64,000 nucleotides of DNA from Lachnospiraceae bacterium (GCA_910576125.1 CAJTHM010000023.1:20492-84491); one strand, 5' to 3'. Counted from the stretch's first letter, positions 55,360 to 63,455 are shown. A program made the numbers and translations. Notes: a model not told the origin generated them from the sequence alone.

Positions 55360-55470
55360 TTGCGTATTTTGCATAGGTTTTATTGCGTATTTCAAAGAAA
55401 ATCATTAATCCCATTCCGGGAATCCCATAAATAAGGGAAACTTCGTATTCTGTAAGAGAAAACGCAATAA
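55360..55470. repeat. Direct and inverted TTGCGT repeats upstream of the recombinase
   Basis: TTGCGTATTT occurs at 55360-55369 and 55383-55392; an inverted copy, AAAACGCAATAAA, lies at 55458-55470. The outer inverted pair TTTATTGCGTATTTC / GAAAACGCAATAAA encloses about 65 bases. Candidate recombinase sites or operators. Confidence 0.5.
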
Positions 55471-55492
55471 ACTATTCCTATATGTTTTCCGT

Positions 55493-55873
55493 CTATATAC
55501 TGAACACAATCTCCTCTATCTGTTTCATGAAATATGTCTTAAACGGTACATACAAGGAGTCTTCATGGCTGATAATATATTCTTCTTCAATCCACGTACC
55601 GTCAAATGCGCTGCTGTCCGATATCACAATGGATATTTCATTTGCCCATTTACCATTTGTATCAGAAAACACAACTATCCTTGCATTCAGGCATAGCTTT
55701 GATACATCCAGGTCATGTGTATGTACAATACGGCCAATGATTTCTTCCGCTTTCTCTCTTATCTTCAGCGGAAAATCTTCTGAATCTGTTATAGGAAAAT
55801 ATAAAATACCATTTACCCCATCCTCAAAACAATTCTGTCTTTCGACTTCTTCAAATTTATAGTTACTTAACAT
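55493..55873 (-). CDS. Hypothetical protein
   Basis: 126 aa, ATG 55873 behind AAAGGA. A beta-rich centre (ILYFPITDSEDFPLKIREKA) and ARIVVFSDTNGKWANEISIV. It looks distantly like the 141-aa and 122-aa proteins encoded nearby, suggesting a small duplicated family; this is by eye. Confidence 0.6.
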   Translation of the reverse strand: MLSNYKFEEVERQNCFEDGVNGILYFPITDSEDFPLKIREKAEEIIGRIVHTHDLDVSKLCLNARIVVFSDTNGKWANEISIVISDSSAFDGTWIEEEYIISHEDSLYVPFKTYFMKQIEEIVFSI

Positions 55874-55976
55874 ACCATATCCTTTCCATAATCAGCACTG
55901 GCAGAGATATTTTCCACCAGTGCCGAAATATCCTACAATCTACAGCGCCTATACTCCCATTCATAACCCCTATGTC

Positions 55977-56402
55977 TTATCTATCCCCTACCATCGCTTC
56001 GAATGTATCCAGAAAGCACTGCCTGAATTCCGCAAAGTGTTCATCCGTGGGGGCTATCGGCACTTCAATTATGTAGTCATTCGCTTTCACACTACGCCCT
56101 TCCTCTAAAATAATCACGACATACATCCTATATTTCTGTTCTATCGGGATGTTCCTGTCCAGGCATACAGACAGGTTCCCATCGACATATAAGCTTTCCG
56201 GCCTCAGCGATATCCCACAAGCTGTCATATATGCATCTAGGAAAGCCGCTATAGCCTCCAGCACTTTCCCCACATAGAAGGCTGGCATGGCCTCATTGAA
56301 TACTGGAATGACCATCTTGTATCCAAATGGGCTGTCCACAATCCTTGCATCCACATACTTCCGTTCCAATATAAGGCCGTCAATCTCATGCATTCTTTCC
56401 AT
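55977..56402 (-). CDS. Hypothetical protein
   Basis: 141 aa, ATG 56402 behind GGAGGAG. Similar layout to the previous protein: an N-terminal beta segment, a long helix, then two beta strands (SLYVDGNLSVCLDRNIPIEQ) and an amphipathic C-terminal helix. Not recognised. Confidence 0.6.
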   Translation of the reverse strand: MERMHEIDGLILERKYVDARIVDSPFGYKMVIPVFNEAMPAFYVGKVLEAIAAFLDAYMTACGISLRPESLYVDGNLSVCLDRNIPIEQKYRMYVVIILEEGRSVKANDYIIEVPIAPTDEHFAEFRQCFLDTFEAMVGDR

Positions 56403-56418
56403 ATGAATGTCTCCTCCA

Positions 56419-56613
56419 TCAAAGCTGCCCCATCATCATGCAGACCTTGGCATTCAAGTCAGTATATCTCTGCAATTCGTTAGCCATAATCTCATGTACG
56501 GCCTGATTCTTTATCAAAGCCAGCCCCTTATCAGCGTTCTGTATCAATGACAAGATTCCTTCAGACAATATGAGCAGTTCCTCTTCAGTAAAACATCCTA
56601 CATTTTCATCCAT
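56419..56613 (-). CDS. Small helical protein
   Basis: 64 aa from ATG 56613 (MDENVGCFTEEELLILSEGI) behind GGGGAG. All-helical; not recognised. The 5' side is the pentanucleotide repeat region. Confidence 0.55.
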   Translation of the reverse strand: MDENVGCFTEEELLILSEGILSLIQNADKGLALIKNQAVHEIMANELQRYTDLNAKVCMMMGQL

Positions 56614-56712
56614 GCCATTCTCCCCTATCCGTTCATGTATTTCACCGCATATATGGCGGTCAGAAATTTTCCAACCGCCACATATGAGAATTCGCGGCTT
56701 GACAACCACATG

Positions 56713-56874
56713 CCTAACATAGCATAACTAACCGCAACTCAACATGACAAACCGCAACCCAACACAACGTAACTCGACATAGCACAAAATGCCCAACTTA
56801 TCTTAACAAAGCACAGCGTAGCGTGACTTAACGCACCATGACACAACACGCCGTAACTTAAAGCGCTCAACTCG
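56713..56874. repeat. Degenerate pentanucleotide repeat tract
   Basis: About 32 units of five bases run without interruption. On the plus strand the consensus is CNNAA (CCTAA, CATAA, CGCAA, CTCAA, CCCAA, CACAA, CGTAA); after about 56790 the phase shifts by one and units end in AAC or NNC. On the minus strand this reads TTNNG. No reading frame spans it. The period is kept although single units vary widely. Confidence 0.75.
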
Positions 56875-56934
56875 TCATTCATAATGTTTCATCTGTCACA
56901 ATCCCATTTGGGCTTCTCGCTTTTGGAATGCATA

Positions 56935-57303
56935 CTAACCCCATTGCATTTTCCTCCTTCCGTAATTGCTGCCTATATATTCTTTCTCCTCTGCTTCACA
57001 TATTTTCTGAAAATATTCGTTCAGGCTGAATCCATATGACCTACTAAGCAAAGAAACAGTTCCCTCAGCTTTTCTTGTTGTCACTGCCGATATCACAATA
57101 CTATTTGTTGCTGTCAAATTTTCCTTGACGATACTTTCCAATGCCGCTCTTAAACCATCAAATAATGTATCAATATAAAACTTTGTTCCCTTGCCGTTTT
57201 CATTTACGAAATAAACAATCCGATACGAAAAACATATCTCAATCATATTGTTGGCCGCGCATCCACGGCTTATATCCATAACAATGTCTGATACTGTATG
57301 CAT
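56935..57303 (-). CDS. Hypothetical protein
   Basis: 122 aa from ATG 57303 (MHTVSDIVMDISRGCAANNM) behind GAGGGAG. Predicted beta strands flank a central helix (DTLFDGLRAALESIVKENLT). Not recognised. It starts about 60 bases after the DUF262 gene. Confidence 0.6.
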   Translation of the reverse strand: MHTVSDIVMDISRGCAANNMIEICFSYRIVYFVNENGKGTKFYIDTLFDGLRAALESIVKENLTATNSIVISAVTTRKAEGTVSLLSRSYGFSLNEYFQKICEAEEKEYIGSNYGRRKMQWG

Positions 57304-57364
57304 AAAATCTCCCTCATTTCTGTCCATGGATGGGGAGAGCCTGTCCCCCCATCCCCTCAAACCA

Positions 57365-58456
57365 CTATGCTGCCACTTCATTTTCCATGGAATACTGCTT
57401 TATCAGTTCCGTCAGGTAATCTATCTTTCCATGCACTACACCCGAGTCCCTTGTTGAATGGTTTATGTCCAGCGTATCCCACGATTTTCCATCAATCTCT
57501 GTCCTGTCCCCGCCATTTATGAACCATTTCAGGAAACCATTGAATCCGCCGTCTTCCATCCCCGATTCCGTAAAGGCCTTGAACGCCGCCACAAAGACAT
57601 GCGTGTTCTTCCCATTGAATAAAGCCTTAATCTCCTTTGTCTTATCAATAGAATCCGTCAATCTCGTAAGCAGGCTGTCGATGCTTTCAAAATCGTGGAG
57701 GTTCGCGTTATCATTCAGCCACTTGAAGCCCATCTTCGTATCTTTCCTGTACTTATTGGGATAGTTGCACAGGAGGACGATATCGCCAGCAATCCTTTCA
57801 AAGGTTCCATTGATTCTGCCTTTCTGGCTGGAAGAATACACGTCCCTGAAGAACCGATTTTCCGTTATCTCCCTGATTTCCCTTGCGAAAACGTCAGCAT
57901 AGGTGAAAGCCCTCTGTGCCTGGTTCATTGCCTTGTGGTTGTTATACTTACGGACTAATTTTGAGATTTGGGTGCCGTCACATTCTTGATGGATTGCACA
58001 CTCCATCTGATATCCATCGAACCTCTCTTTCAGTTCTTCTGGAAGCTGTTCATAGGTTTTGTTGCGGATGTCATATTCCACGGATTCATAGACGATTTCC
58101 CCCTTGCCATCCCTCTTCGGGTTTCCGCTTTCGTCCACAACTTTCCGCTGATAAGTGACCATATATTCATCCAAGTTCTTTGTAATCTTGATATTCCCAT
58201 AGCGGAACAGGGAAAGAGTGCTTGAACGCTGCAGTCCGTCAATAATCCATTGCCTCGTGATTCCATTTGTCGTCTCCTCACCAAGGATGATAGGCGGGAT
58301 GTAGTTGTCCGTCAAAACGGTAAATATCAGTTCATTGACCATGTTGGCACTCCACTGCCCGGACATCCTCTGGCACTCCTGGTCTGTCCTTATCGTTTCC
58401 ACCTTCATCTGTTTCAGGTACTGGTCAAGGCTGAATGTCTGTTTCCTGATCTTCAT
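57365..58456 (-). CDS. DUF262 (GmrSD N-terminal/ParB-like) protein
   Basis: 363 aa from ATG 58456 behind GAGGAGG. The motif WIIDGLQRSSTLSLFRYG near residue 70 is the DGQQR-type signature of DUF262, an ancient ParB-like nuclease fold found in GmrSD and BrxU restriction proteins. The C-terminal DUF1524 HNH part of GmrSD is absent. As a phage gene it may act in DNA processing rather than restriction. Confidence 0.75.
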   Translation of the reverse strand: MKIRKQTFSLDQYLKQMKVETIRTDQECQRMSGQWSANMVNELIFTVLTDNYIPPIILGEETTNGITRQWIIDGLQRSSTLSLFRYGNIKITKNLDEYMVTYQRKVVDESGNPKRDGKGEIVYESVEYDIRNKTYEQLPEELKERFDGYQMECAIHQECDGTQISKLVRKYNNHKAMNQAQRAFTYADVFAREIREITENRFFRDVYSSSQKGRINGTFERIAGDIVLLCNYPNKYRKDTKMGFKWLNDNANLHDFESIDSLLTRLTDSIDKTKEIKALFNGKNTHVFVAAFKAFTESGMEDGGFNGFLKWFINGGDRTEIDGKSWDTLDINHSTRDSGVVHGKIDYLTELIKQYSMENEVAA

Positions 58457-58470
58457 GGTGATCCCCTCCT

Positions 58471-59052
58471 CTAAAACAATATCTTCACATTTTCGTAGCT
58501 TCTCATTGTGCACAGGTTTTCCGCATACCCCTTTGGTGACATCCCCAGAATCCGCTGTATCTCATTAGGCTTATGTCCATCTATCAGAAGATTCAGCATG
58601 TTCACCTGTTGGTCGGACAGCCTTGAGATATACTGCCGTATCCTGTCCCGATACTCCCCGCCGTCCGTTCCCTTGACAGCCTCCTCGAATGTATCAGAAT
58701 CCGATGGGATGAAGTCCAGCAGGCAGCAGTCCTCCCCATCGTCACCCACTGCATCCAACGATACTGCAAATCGGTCTATGATACGTTTCTGTCTGTGCCT
58801 CCGTGTCAGTTCCGTTTTGAATTTCTTCTGTAGGCATGACCGCAGGAATCCATCAAAGCTTATCCCCATATCGGGATTGTATGCATTGTACGCTTTCCAC
58901 AGCGTCTCATTGGCGATGGAATAGAAGTCATCATAATCGGCCATCGCCAATGGCTCGTTGAACCGCCTGAAGATTGAACTGGATATCCTCTTCAATAGAC
59001 GCATGTCGTTCTCACAGTATGGCTGTAATACTGCCAACTCGCTTCTTGCCAT
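58471..59052 (-). CDS. Sigma-70-family sigma factor of the element
   Basis: 193 aa, ATG 59052 behind AAGGAG. Region 2: DYDDFYSIANETLWKAYNAY then GISFDGFLRSCLQKKFKTEL (about residues 39-80). Region 4: ISRLSDQQVNMLNLLIDGHK and NEIQRILGMSPKGYAENL, an HTH (about 145-184). Regions 1 and 3 are absent, as in ECF/phage late sigma factors. It could direct host polymerase to late phage promoters. Confidence 0.8.
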   Translation of the reverse strand: MARSELAVLQPYCENDMRLLKRISSSIFRRFNEPLAMADYDDFYSIANETLWKAYNAYNPDMGISFDGFLRSCLQKKFKTELTRRHRQKRIIDRFAVSLDAVGDDGEDCCLLDFIPSDSDTFEEAVKGTDGGEYRDRIRQYISRLSDQQVNMLNLLIDGHKPNEIQRILGMSPKGYAENLCTMRSYENVKILF

Positions 59053-59104
59053 CGTATCAACTCCTTCCTATCAATCAAATGGTTATTCAATTGGCCTATT
59101 GAAT

Positions 59105-59149
59105 AGGGCGCGTAGGAATCGAACCTCACACGATGGAACCATCCGCCCT
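59105..59149 (-). other. tRNA-like minihelix (acceptor and T-loop pattern)
   Basis: On the minus strand AGGGCGG and GCGCCCT can pair over 6 of 7 positions, enclosing GGTTCGATTCC, the exact B-box/T-loop consensus at the correct distance from the 3' end. The D and anticodon arms are missing and only a short ATGG/CCAT hairpin replaces them. Either a decayed tRNA or a mimic. Confidence 0.3.
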
Positions 59150-59156
59150 GCTGGGA

Positions 59157-59306
59157 TTACCCCTTTGCCTGTTTAGGCTTGTCCACGTACCATTTGATGC
59201 TGCCACCGCCAAAGTTAGGCCTCGGGGTGAATATGGCACCTCTGCCACTCCTACGGACTACGCCATCTCTCGTCTCCACTGCTGTTGCCAGTGTCTGTCT
59301 CTGCAT
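59157..59306 (-). CDS. 49-aa basic protein
   Basis: ATG 59306 lies eight bases after GGAGG and reads MQRQTLATAVETRDGVVRRS to TAA 59157. Gly/Arg-rich centre, ends in KPKQAKG. Not recognised. It is shorter than usual annotation cut-offs but the ribosome binding site and codon pattern are good. Confidence 0.55.
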   Translation of the reverse strand: MQRQTLATAVETRDGVVRRSGRGAIFTPRPNFGGGSIKWYVDKPKQAKG

Positions 59307-59416
59307 CCTTGCTACCTCCATATGTGATATTTAGCTTTTGGCTACCTCCCACCGTCACCAGTGGGAACGCTCACGGCTTGAAGCCCTATTTATAGTCGCC
59401 GTGACGACTTTGTGGC

Positions 59417-59734
59417 TTAGCTGATCCTAAGGACTGGATAGGTGTTCACCTTGCTGACTTTCTGATAGTCATCATTGCTCAGCAGCTTTCTCACCTCTGC
59501 CTTGTCAACTGTCTCGCGGGACTGCTCCGAAAGAGTCGCCTTGAAGATATTGCCGATGAATTTACGGATTGGATTCCCTTTCTTGTCAACCGCCTCACAG
59601 CTTTCTGTCTCCCTTAGGAATTCGATTGCTTTCGCATTCAGCGCGGAGATGTTGTCTTCTGCTTCTTCCTTGATCCTCTTCCACTCCTGAATCTGCTCCA
59701 TGGTCTCGTTCATCTCTTTGATTGTCATGCACAT
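59417..59734 (-). CDS. Hypothetical protein
   Basis: 105 aa, ATG 59734 behind AAAAGGAG. Opens with an amphipathic coiled coil (MNETMEQIQEWKRIKEEAED) and ends with a short beta segment. It is transcribed away from the HTH gene at 59926; the gap between them holds repeated ACTTAT elements. Confidence 0.6.
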   Translation of the reverse strand: MCMTIKEMNETMEQIQEWKRIKEEAEDNISALNAKAIEFLRETESCEAVDKKGNPIRKFIGNIFKATLSEQSRETVDKAEVRKLLSNDDYQKVSKVNTYPVLRIS

Positions 59735-59783
59735 AATTTGTCTCCTTTTCTGATTTGATTTTATTTATATAAGTCGTTGTCAC

Positions 59784-59900
59784 TTATTATGTTTTGAATT
59801 ATAAGTGATTCTCGCTTATTTGTCAATACTTATTTTTAAGTATTTTCCACTTATTTACTTTTTGCTTTTTTCACCTTATAATAGAGAATAAGTATATATC
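59784..59900. promoter_or_regulatory. Divergent promoter region with repeated ACTTAT/ATAAGT elements
   Basis: ACTTATT or its complement occurs at least six times between the divergent genes, including a CACTTATT at each side and TACTTATTTTTAAGTA as an inverted pair. A rightward TATAAT (59877-59882) lies 17 bases after TTTACT. Likely operators of the HTH protein encoded at 59926. Confidence 0.5.
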
Positions 59901-59925
59901 ATTTAATAATAAGGTGGTGTCATTT

Positions 59926-60150
59926 ATGATTTACAAAGGAACTGAAACCAATAATGATATAAAGAAAAAGATAAAAAGCATAAGTGCTGAAACTGAAATT
60001 TCTATTTCGGATATTTGTCAAAAATTAAATATCATGCCACAATCCTACCAGAACATTTTCAAAAAGCAGAAACTTGCTTTTAGTGACATTGCTGATATTC
60101 TGGATTGCTTAGGTTACGAACTGGAAATCAATTTCAAACCTAAAGAATAA
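59926..60150 (+). CDS. Small XRE-like regulator
   Basis: 74 aa from ATG 59926 behind AAGGTGG. SISDICQKLNIMPQSYQNIF (about residues 28-47) is a Cro/C1-like helix-turn-helix. It faces the leftward gene at 59734 across an operator-rich gap, suggesting repression of the early leftward genes. Confidence 0.7.
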   Translation: MIYKGTETNNDIKKKIKSISAETEISISDICQKLNIMPQSYQNIFKKQKLAFSDIADILDCLGYELEINFKPKE

Positions 60151-60370
60151 GGTGTTGACTTTTCAAGGTACAACTTTTGATTAATAGCAACCCCCAAAGA
60201 ATCTTCCTGAATGTTGCCTTCACTGTCGCTAATGGTTCACAGGTATATTGCTTTGGGATTGTGAGTGCTTTCGGCTTGCTCGGTTGCTGTGGTGGGACTG
60301 TTGCTATCCCTAAAGGGCAACTTGCCTCGATGCTACAGCCGTGGGAATGCTGATCGCCCTTGTGGTTCAA
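60140..60370 (-). CDS. Possible small protein overlapping the Cys-cluster gene
   Basis: 76 aa from TTG 60370, which overlaps the TGA of the gene ending at 60367 (TTGA). Reads NHKGDQHSHGCSIEASCPLG and is Pro/Lys-rich. Coupled starts of this kind occur elsewhere in the element, but the ribosome binding site is weak and the 3' end overlaps the convergent HTH gene by 11 bases. Low support. Confidence 0.3.
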   Translation of the reverse strand: MNHKGDQHSHGCSIEASCPLGIATVPPQQPSKPKALTIPKQYTCEPLATVKATFRKILWGLLLIKSCTLKSQHLIL

Positions 60371-60618
60371 TCTTCAGAATATCTTTCTTGTCTTGCGAGT
60401 ATCGCCCCTTCATAGTCGCTTTCATGGCTGCGTTTCAGCACGCCCCATGGATTGTATTTGCTGAATCCGTGATCGGGTAAATCATACGAGCAATTGTTGC
60501 ACATTCCACTGCACTTCTTGGTTGTGTTGTATGCGCATCTCCCTTTGTGGTTCTTGCGCATATAAGCAAATATTTCTTTATCATGGTTTGTCATGGATTT
60601 TAAATCTTCTACTTTCAT
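60367..60618 (-). CDS. Small Cys-cluster protein
   Basis: 83 aa, ATG 60618 behind AAGGAAGG. CAYNTTKKCSGMCNNC (residues 28-43) could bind zinc or an Fe-S cluster. Not recognised further. Confidence 0.6.
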   Translation of the reverse strand: MKVEDLKSMTNHDKEIFAYMRKNHKGRCAYNTTKKCSGMCNNCSYDLPDHGFSKYNPWGVLKRSHESDYEGAILARQERYSED

Positions 60619-60727
60619 GCTTTCCTTCCTTTCGTTATTTGGTTGGTTTTGTGCTAAAAGGCCAGATTGCTTTGATGCTACACTCTTGTTTCAAGTGGCT
60701 GGCCTATGGTATGGATTCTTTCAGGAT

Positions 60728-60910
60728 TCAGAGAACATTGTCTACATGCCTTTTCAGATCCGCCAGTGAGGAAAAGCAATCAATGTTATCACCGTCTTGG
60801 TCATTCAGCATATAGGTTACCTCTTCATCATGGAACCCCTTGTTATCGGTGACTTTCCATACCTGGTACCCTTTGTAATCTTTCAGTCTCTTCTCTATCG
60901 TCTCTCCCAT
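60728..60910 (-). CDS. Small hypothetical protein
   Basis: 60 aa, ATG 60910 behind AAAAGGAG. Charged; not recognised. Confidence 0.55.
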   Translation of the reverse strand: MGETIEKRLKDYKGYQVWKVTDNKGFHDEEVTYMLNDQDGDNIDCFSSLADLKRHVDNVL

Positions 60911-60967
60911 GTTGTAGTCTCCTTTTGGTCAATGTATTTTGTCATATTCCGATTACTCTTATTGGAG

Positions 60968-61207
60968 TTACTGTCTGCTTTTGCTTTCGTTCCTCAAACT
61001 CGATGCAACTACCTCAATCGGAACCTGGATATCTATGCTTACATCAAGCTGTGGATTCATCTCCTTGAAACTGATCAGATAGTCAATCGTCTTCAGGATA
61101 CTGCTGTTGGTGAAGATTGGCTTTCCCGAATTCGCATCAATGTTGCAGAATACGTTGAATGGTGAGGGATCGCTGTCTTTAGTGACTGTCAGTTTGCAGA
61201 TTTTCAT
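60968..61207 (-). CDS. Small hypothetical protein
   Basis: 79 aa, ATG 61207 behind AGAAAGGGG. Beta-rich N-terminus (MKICKLTVTKDSDPSPFNVF). Not recognised. Confidence 0.55.
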   Translation of the reverse strand: MKICKLTVTKDSDPSPFNVFCNIDANSGKPIFTNSSILKTIDYLISFKEMNPQLDVSIDIQVPIEVVASSLRNESKSRQ

Positions 61208-61305
61208 GGTACGCTGTCCCCTTTCTATCTTGATTTCAGTGCTAATGGCTTGCTTGCGTTGGGGCTACGGCTGTACCGGCAAGCCTTTTGATTATAATAT
61301 GTTAG

Positions 61306-61503
61306 TCATGAAACCAACTTCGCTATAAAGCGTCCATCCTCCTCTATGAAATGCCATTTGACATTAAATAACTTCAGCATATTGGCGATGGTATCTATTT
61401 GCACCTGAAACACGTCTTTCTGATGGGGACTAGGATTGTGATCGGTTAAGTGTTCTAAGCGGGTTAAGTGTTCCATTACATCATTGAGATTTTTATATTC
61501 CAT
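61306..61503 (-). CDS. Small hypothetical protein
   Basis: 65 aa from ATG 61503 (MEYKNLNDVMEHLTRLEHLT) behind AGGAG. His-rich helix; not recognised. Confidence 0.55.
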   Translation of the reverse strand: MEYKNLNDVMEHLTRLEHLTDHNPSPHQKDVFQVQIDTIANMLKLFNVKWHFIEEDGRFIAKLVS

Positions 61504-61591
61504 GGTGTGGTCTCCTCTCTTTTTTTGATGGCATATCCCGATGCCCTTGTTTGGGCATTTCGTCTTAATTCTCAAAGACTCTTCAGGGGAT

Positions 61592-61936
61592 TTAGAATTG
61601 CGAGAAAACTTTCATGTACTCATATGCTATCTTTCGCGCCGCCCTATCAACCTTTTCAACTCGTTCTCTTGCGGCCTGTGCCGTTTTGGTTACTTCTGGG
61701 TTGTGGTGTTCACCTTCACAAGCTAAGCAATATTTAAAATTGCTAGGAAGATTGCATATCTTCTTTTCGACTGCTGGATATACGATTTTTTCAAAAGCTT
61801 CATTCATAAGGTTTATAAAATCAGCTTTGGATAATTCGCAGTCGGTATAAATCGGTTCAATCTCATTTGTGTACTCGGTGAAAGATATGTAATTTTCGGT
61901 TTTGCCTGTGAGAGTTAGGAATTCACTGTACATCAT
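61592..61936 (-). CDS. Hypothetical protein
   Basis: 114 aa, ATG 61936 behind GAAAGGAG. Helical, with CLACEGEHHN and a basic C-terminal helix. First gene of the leftward run; its promoter region contains the leftmost ribbon-helix-helix operator (62011-62028). Confidence 0.6.
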   Translation of the reverse strand: MMYSEFLTLTGKTENYISFTEYTNEIEPIYTDCELSKADFINLMNEAFEKIVYPAVEKKICNLPSNFKYCLACEGEHHNPEVTKTAQAARERVEKVDRAARKIAYEYMKVFSQF

Positions 61937-62010
61937 GGTTTTTGGTCTCCTTTCGTTGTTTGGTTTGTGTGGTTCATTTTGATGTGTTGTTCAAGTGATG
62001 GGTTTATTAT

Positions 62011-62095
62011 ATACTGTACCCAGTATATTGTCCATAGACATATTTCACAAATGTACCCAGTATATTTTGTGTATTTTTATACTGGGTACAGTATT
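62011..62095. promoter_or_regulatory. Operator-like palindromes, left group
   Basis: Three copies of ATACTG-N4-CAGTAT or its partial form: 62011-62028, 62051-62065 and, inverted, 62080-62095. Two more lie at 62389-62402 and 62453-62470 on the other side of the regulator gene. Confidence 0.65.
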
Positions 62096-62151
62096 GTTTT
62101 TTCTTGATTTCTGTGTTATAATAAAATACAAAATTTTTAGGCGGTGATCAA

Positions 62152-62340
62152 ATGGCATATAGCGAAGCTCAAAAAAAGGCCGTAAAAAAATATAACGAAA
62201 AATCGTATGATGAAATAAAAGTAAGAGTAAAAAAAGGAAACAAAGATATCATTCAAAAATATGCTGAGTCAAAGGATGAAACAGTAAATGGAATGATAAA
62301 CCGATTGTTAGAAAAAGAAATACCAGAAATAAGGGATTAA
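62152..62340 (+). CDS. Ribbon-helix-helix-like regulator
   Basis: 62 aa, ATG 62152 behind GGCGGTGA. YDEIKVRVKKGNKDIIQKYA then ETVNGMINRLLEKEI fits the beta-helix-helix of the Arc/CopG family. Five copies of one palindrome flank the gene, so autoregulation and control of the divergent leftward genes are likely. Confidence 0.7.
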   Translation: MAYSEAQKKAVKKYNEKSYDEIKVRVKKGNKDIIQKYAESKDETVNGMINRLLEKEIPEIRD

Positions 62341-62380
62341 GCACTGCTATATAATAATGTATAGTAGTGCTTTTATTTTC
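62341..62380 (+). terminator. Terminator of the RHH-like regulator gene
   Basis: GCACTGCTATA/TATAGTAGTGC (one G-T pair) followed by TTTTATTTT, directly after the stop. Confidence 0.75.
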
Positions 62381-62388
62381 GCCATAAT

Positions 62389-62470
62389 GTACCCAGTATA
62401 TAAACTATACAAATCTCATATTCTATTTTTGTGCAATTTGTTTCTTGCATTTATACTGTACCCAGTATAT
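62389..62470. promoter_or_regulatory. Operator-like palindromes, right group
   Basis: TGTACCCAGTATAT (62389-62402) and ATACTGTACCCAGTATAT (62453-62470) repeat the motif found before the regulator. The second lies about 100 bases upstream of the coiled-coil gene at 62575. Confidence 0.6.
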
Positions 62471-62507
62471 AGTATTCTCATAACCAAACAACACCACTCA
62501 CAAAGCA

Positions 62508-62862
62508 CCTTGATAATTGAATAGACTTTGCATCCTGAATGTGGTATACTCATTACATTGGGAGGTACAAGCGTATGGATAGTGAAACAAAAATGATGTT
62601 AAATGCCATCTTAGAAGAAATCGGAAATGTTGAAGAGCGGACAAACAAACGCTTTGATAAAATCGATGCTCAGTTAGAGGCGATGCAACATGAAATAAAT
62701 GCTTGCAAATTAGAGCGTGAATCAATCGGTTTGCTGATAAAGAAAATAGATCAGCTTGAAACCAGAATCGAAGAATTAGAAAAAAGAATCGCATAGTAGT
62801 CACAGTAACCACAAACTGAATATAGCCACATAAAGGATGCAAGGTCTATTGAATTATCAAGG
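62508..62862. repeat. 37-bp imperfect inverted repeats enclosing a small gene
   Basis: 62508-62544 and 62826-62862 are inverted copies that differ at about four of 37 positions. They enclose the 73-aa coiled-coil gene. No target duplication or transposase was seen. Confidence 0.65.
62575..62796 (+). CDS. Coiled-coil protein
   Basis: 73 aa from ATG 62575 behind GGGAGGT. MDSETKMMLNAILEEIGNVE begins an almost continuous coiled coil. Small proteins of this kind are common in Lachnospiraceae mobile DNA; function unknown. The promoter (TATACT at 62545-62550) sits at the inner edge of the left inverted repeat. Confidence 0.65.
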   Translation: MDSETKMMLNAILEEIGNVEERTNKRFDKIDAQLEAMQHEINACKLERESIGLLIKKIDQLETRIEELEKRIA

Positions 62863-62904
62863 GACTTTGCATTTTTTATTTTCAAATTTTGGAGGTATTC
62901 AGGT

Positions 62905-63429
62905 ATGGGAAGATATTTCATCAATGTGAACACACTGGAGCAACTCAGGAGACAGTACAAGGAACTATTGAAGAATCATCACCCTGATAACGGTGGCTCT
63001 GAGGAAATCATGAAAGCCGTCAATGTCGAGTATGATAAGCTCTTCAGGCTGCTGAAAGACAGGCACGAAAGCAAGTCTGCGTCTGCGAATGGCCAGAACA
63101 GTACAGACAGCGCAAAGTCAGCCTACAACGCCAACATGTACGACTGGGAGAATGACAAGGCCTTGCGCAATGTACTGCAAAAGATAATCAACTTTTCAGG
63201 GATTGAAATCGAGATAGCGGGACAATGGATCTGGATATCTGGCAATACATACGCATATAGGAAAGACCTAAAGGACATCGGCTTCAAATGGGCATCGGCT
63301 AAGAAGCAATGGTACTGGCACAGCGAGACTTTCAGGAAAAGAAGCCATAAGACGCTGAGTATGGAGGACATAAGGAACTATTACGGCAGTACTAGAGTAG
63401 ATACCATGCAGATGGTACTGGAAGCATAG
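62905..63429 (+). CDS. J-domain protein with C-terminal beta domain
   Basis: 174 aa, ATG 62905 behind TGGAGG. J domain at residues 8-50: QYKELLKNHHPDNGGSEEIM holds HPD. The C-terminal part (about 95-165) contains GQWIWISGNTYAYRKDLKDI and GFKWASAKKQWYW, a pairing familiar from plasmid and ICE proteins. It may recruit Hsp70 to replication proteins. Confidence 0.8.
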   Translation: MGRYFINVNTLEQLRRQYKELLKNHHPDNGGSEEIMKAVNVEYDKLFRLLKDRHESKSASANGQNSTDSAKSAYNANMYDWENDKALRNVLQKIINFSGIEIEIAGQWIWISGNTYAYRKDLKDIGFKWASAKKQWYWHSETFRKRSHKTLSMEDIRNYYGSTRVDTMQMVLEA

Positions 63430-63455
63430 ATTCATATGAAAAGCGTAAAAAATAG

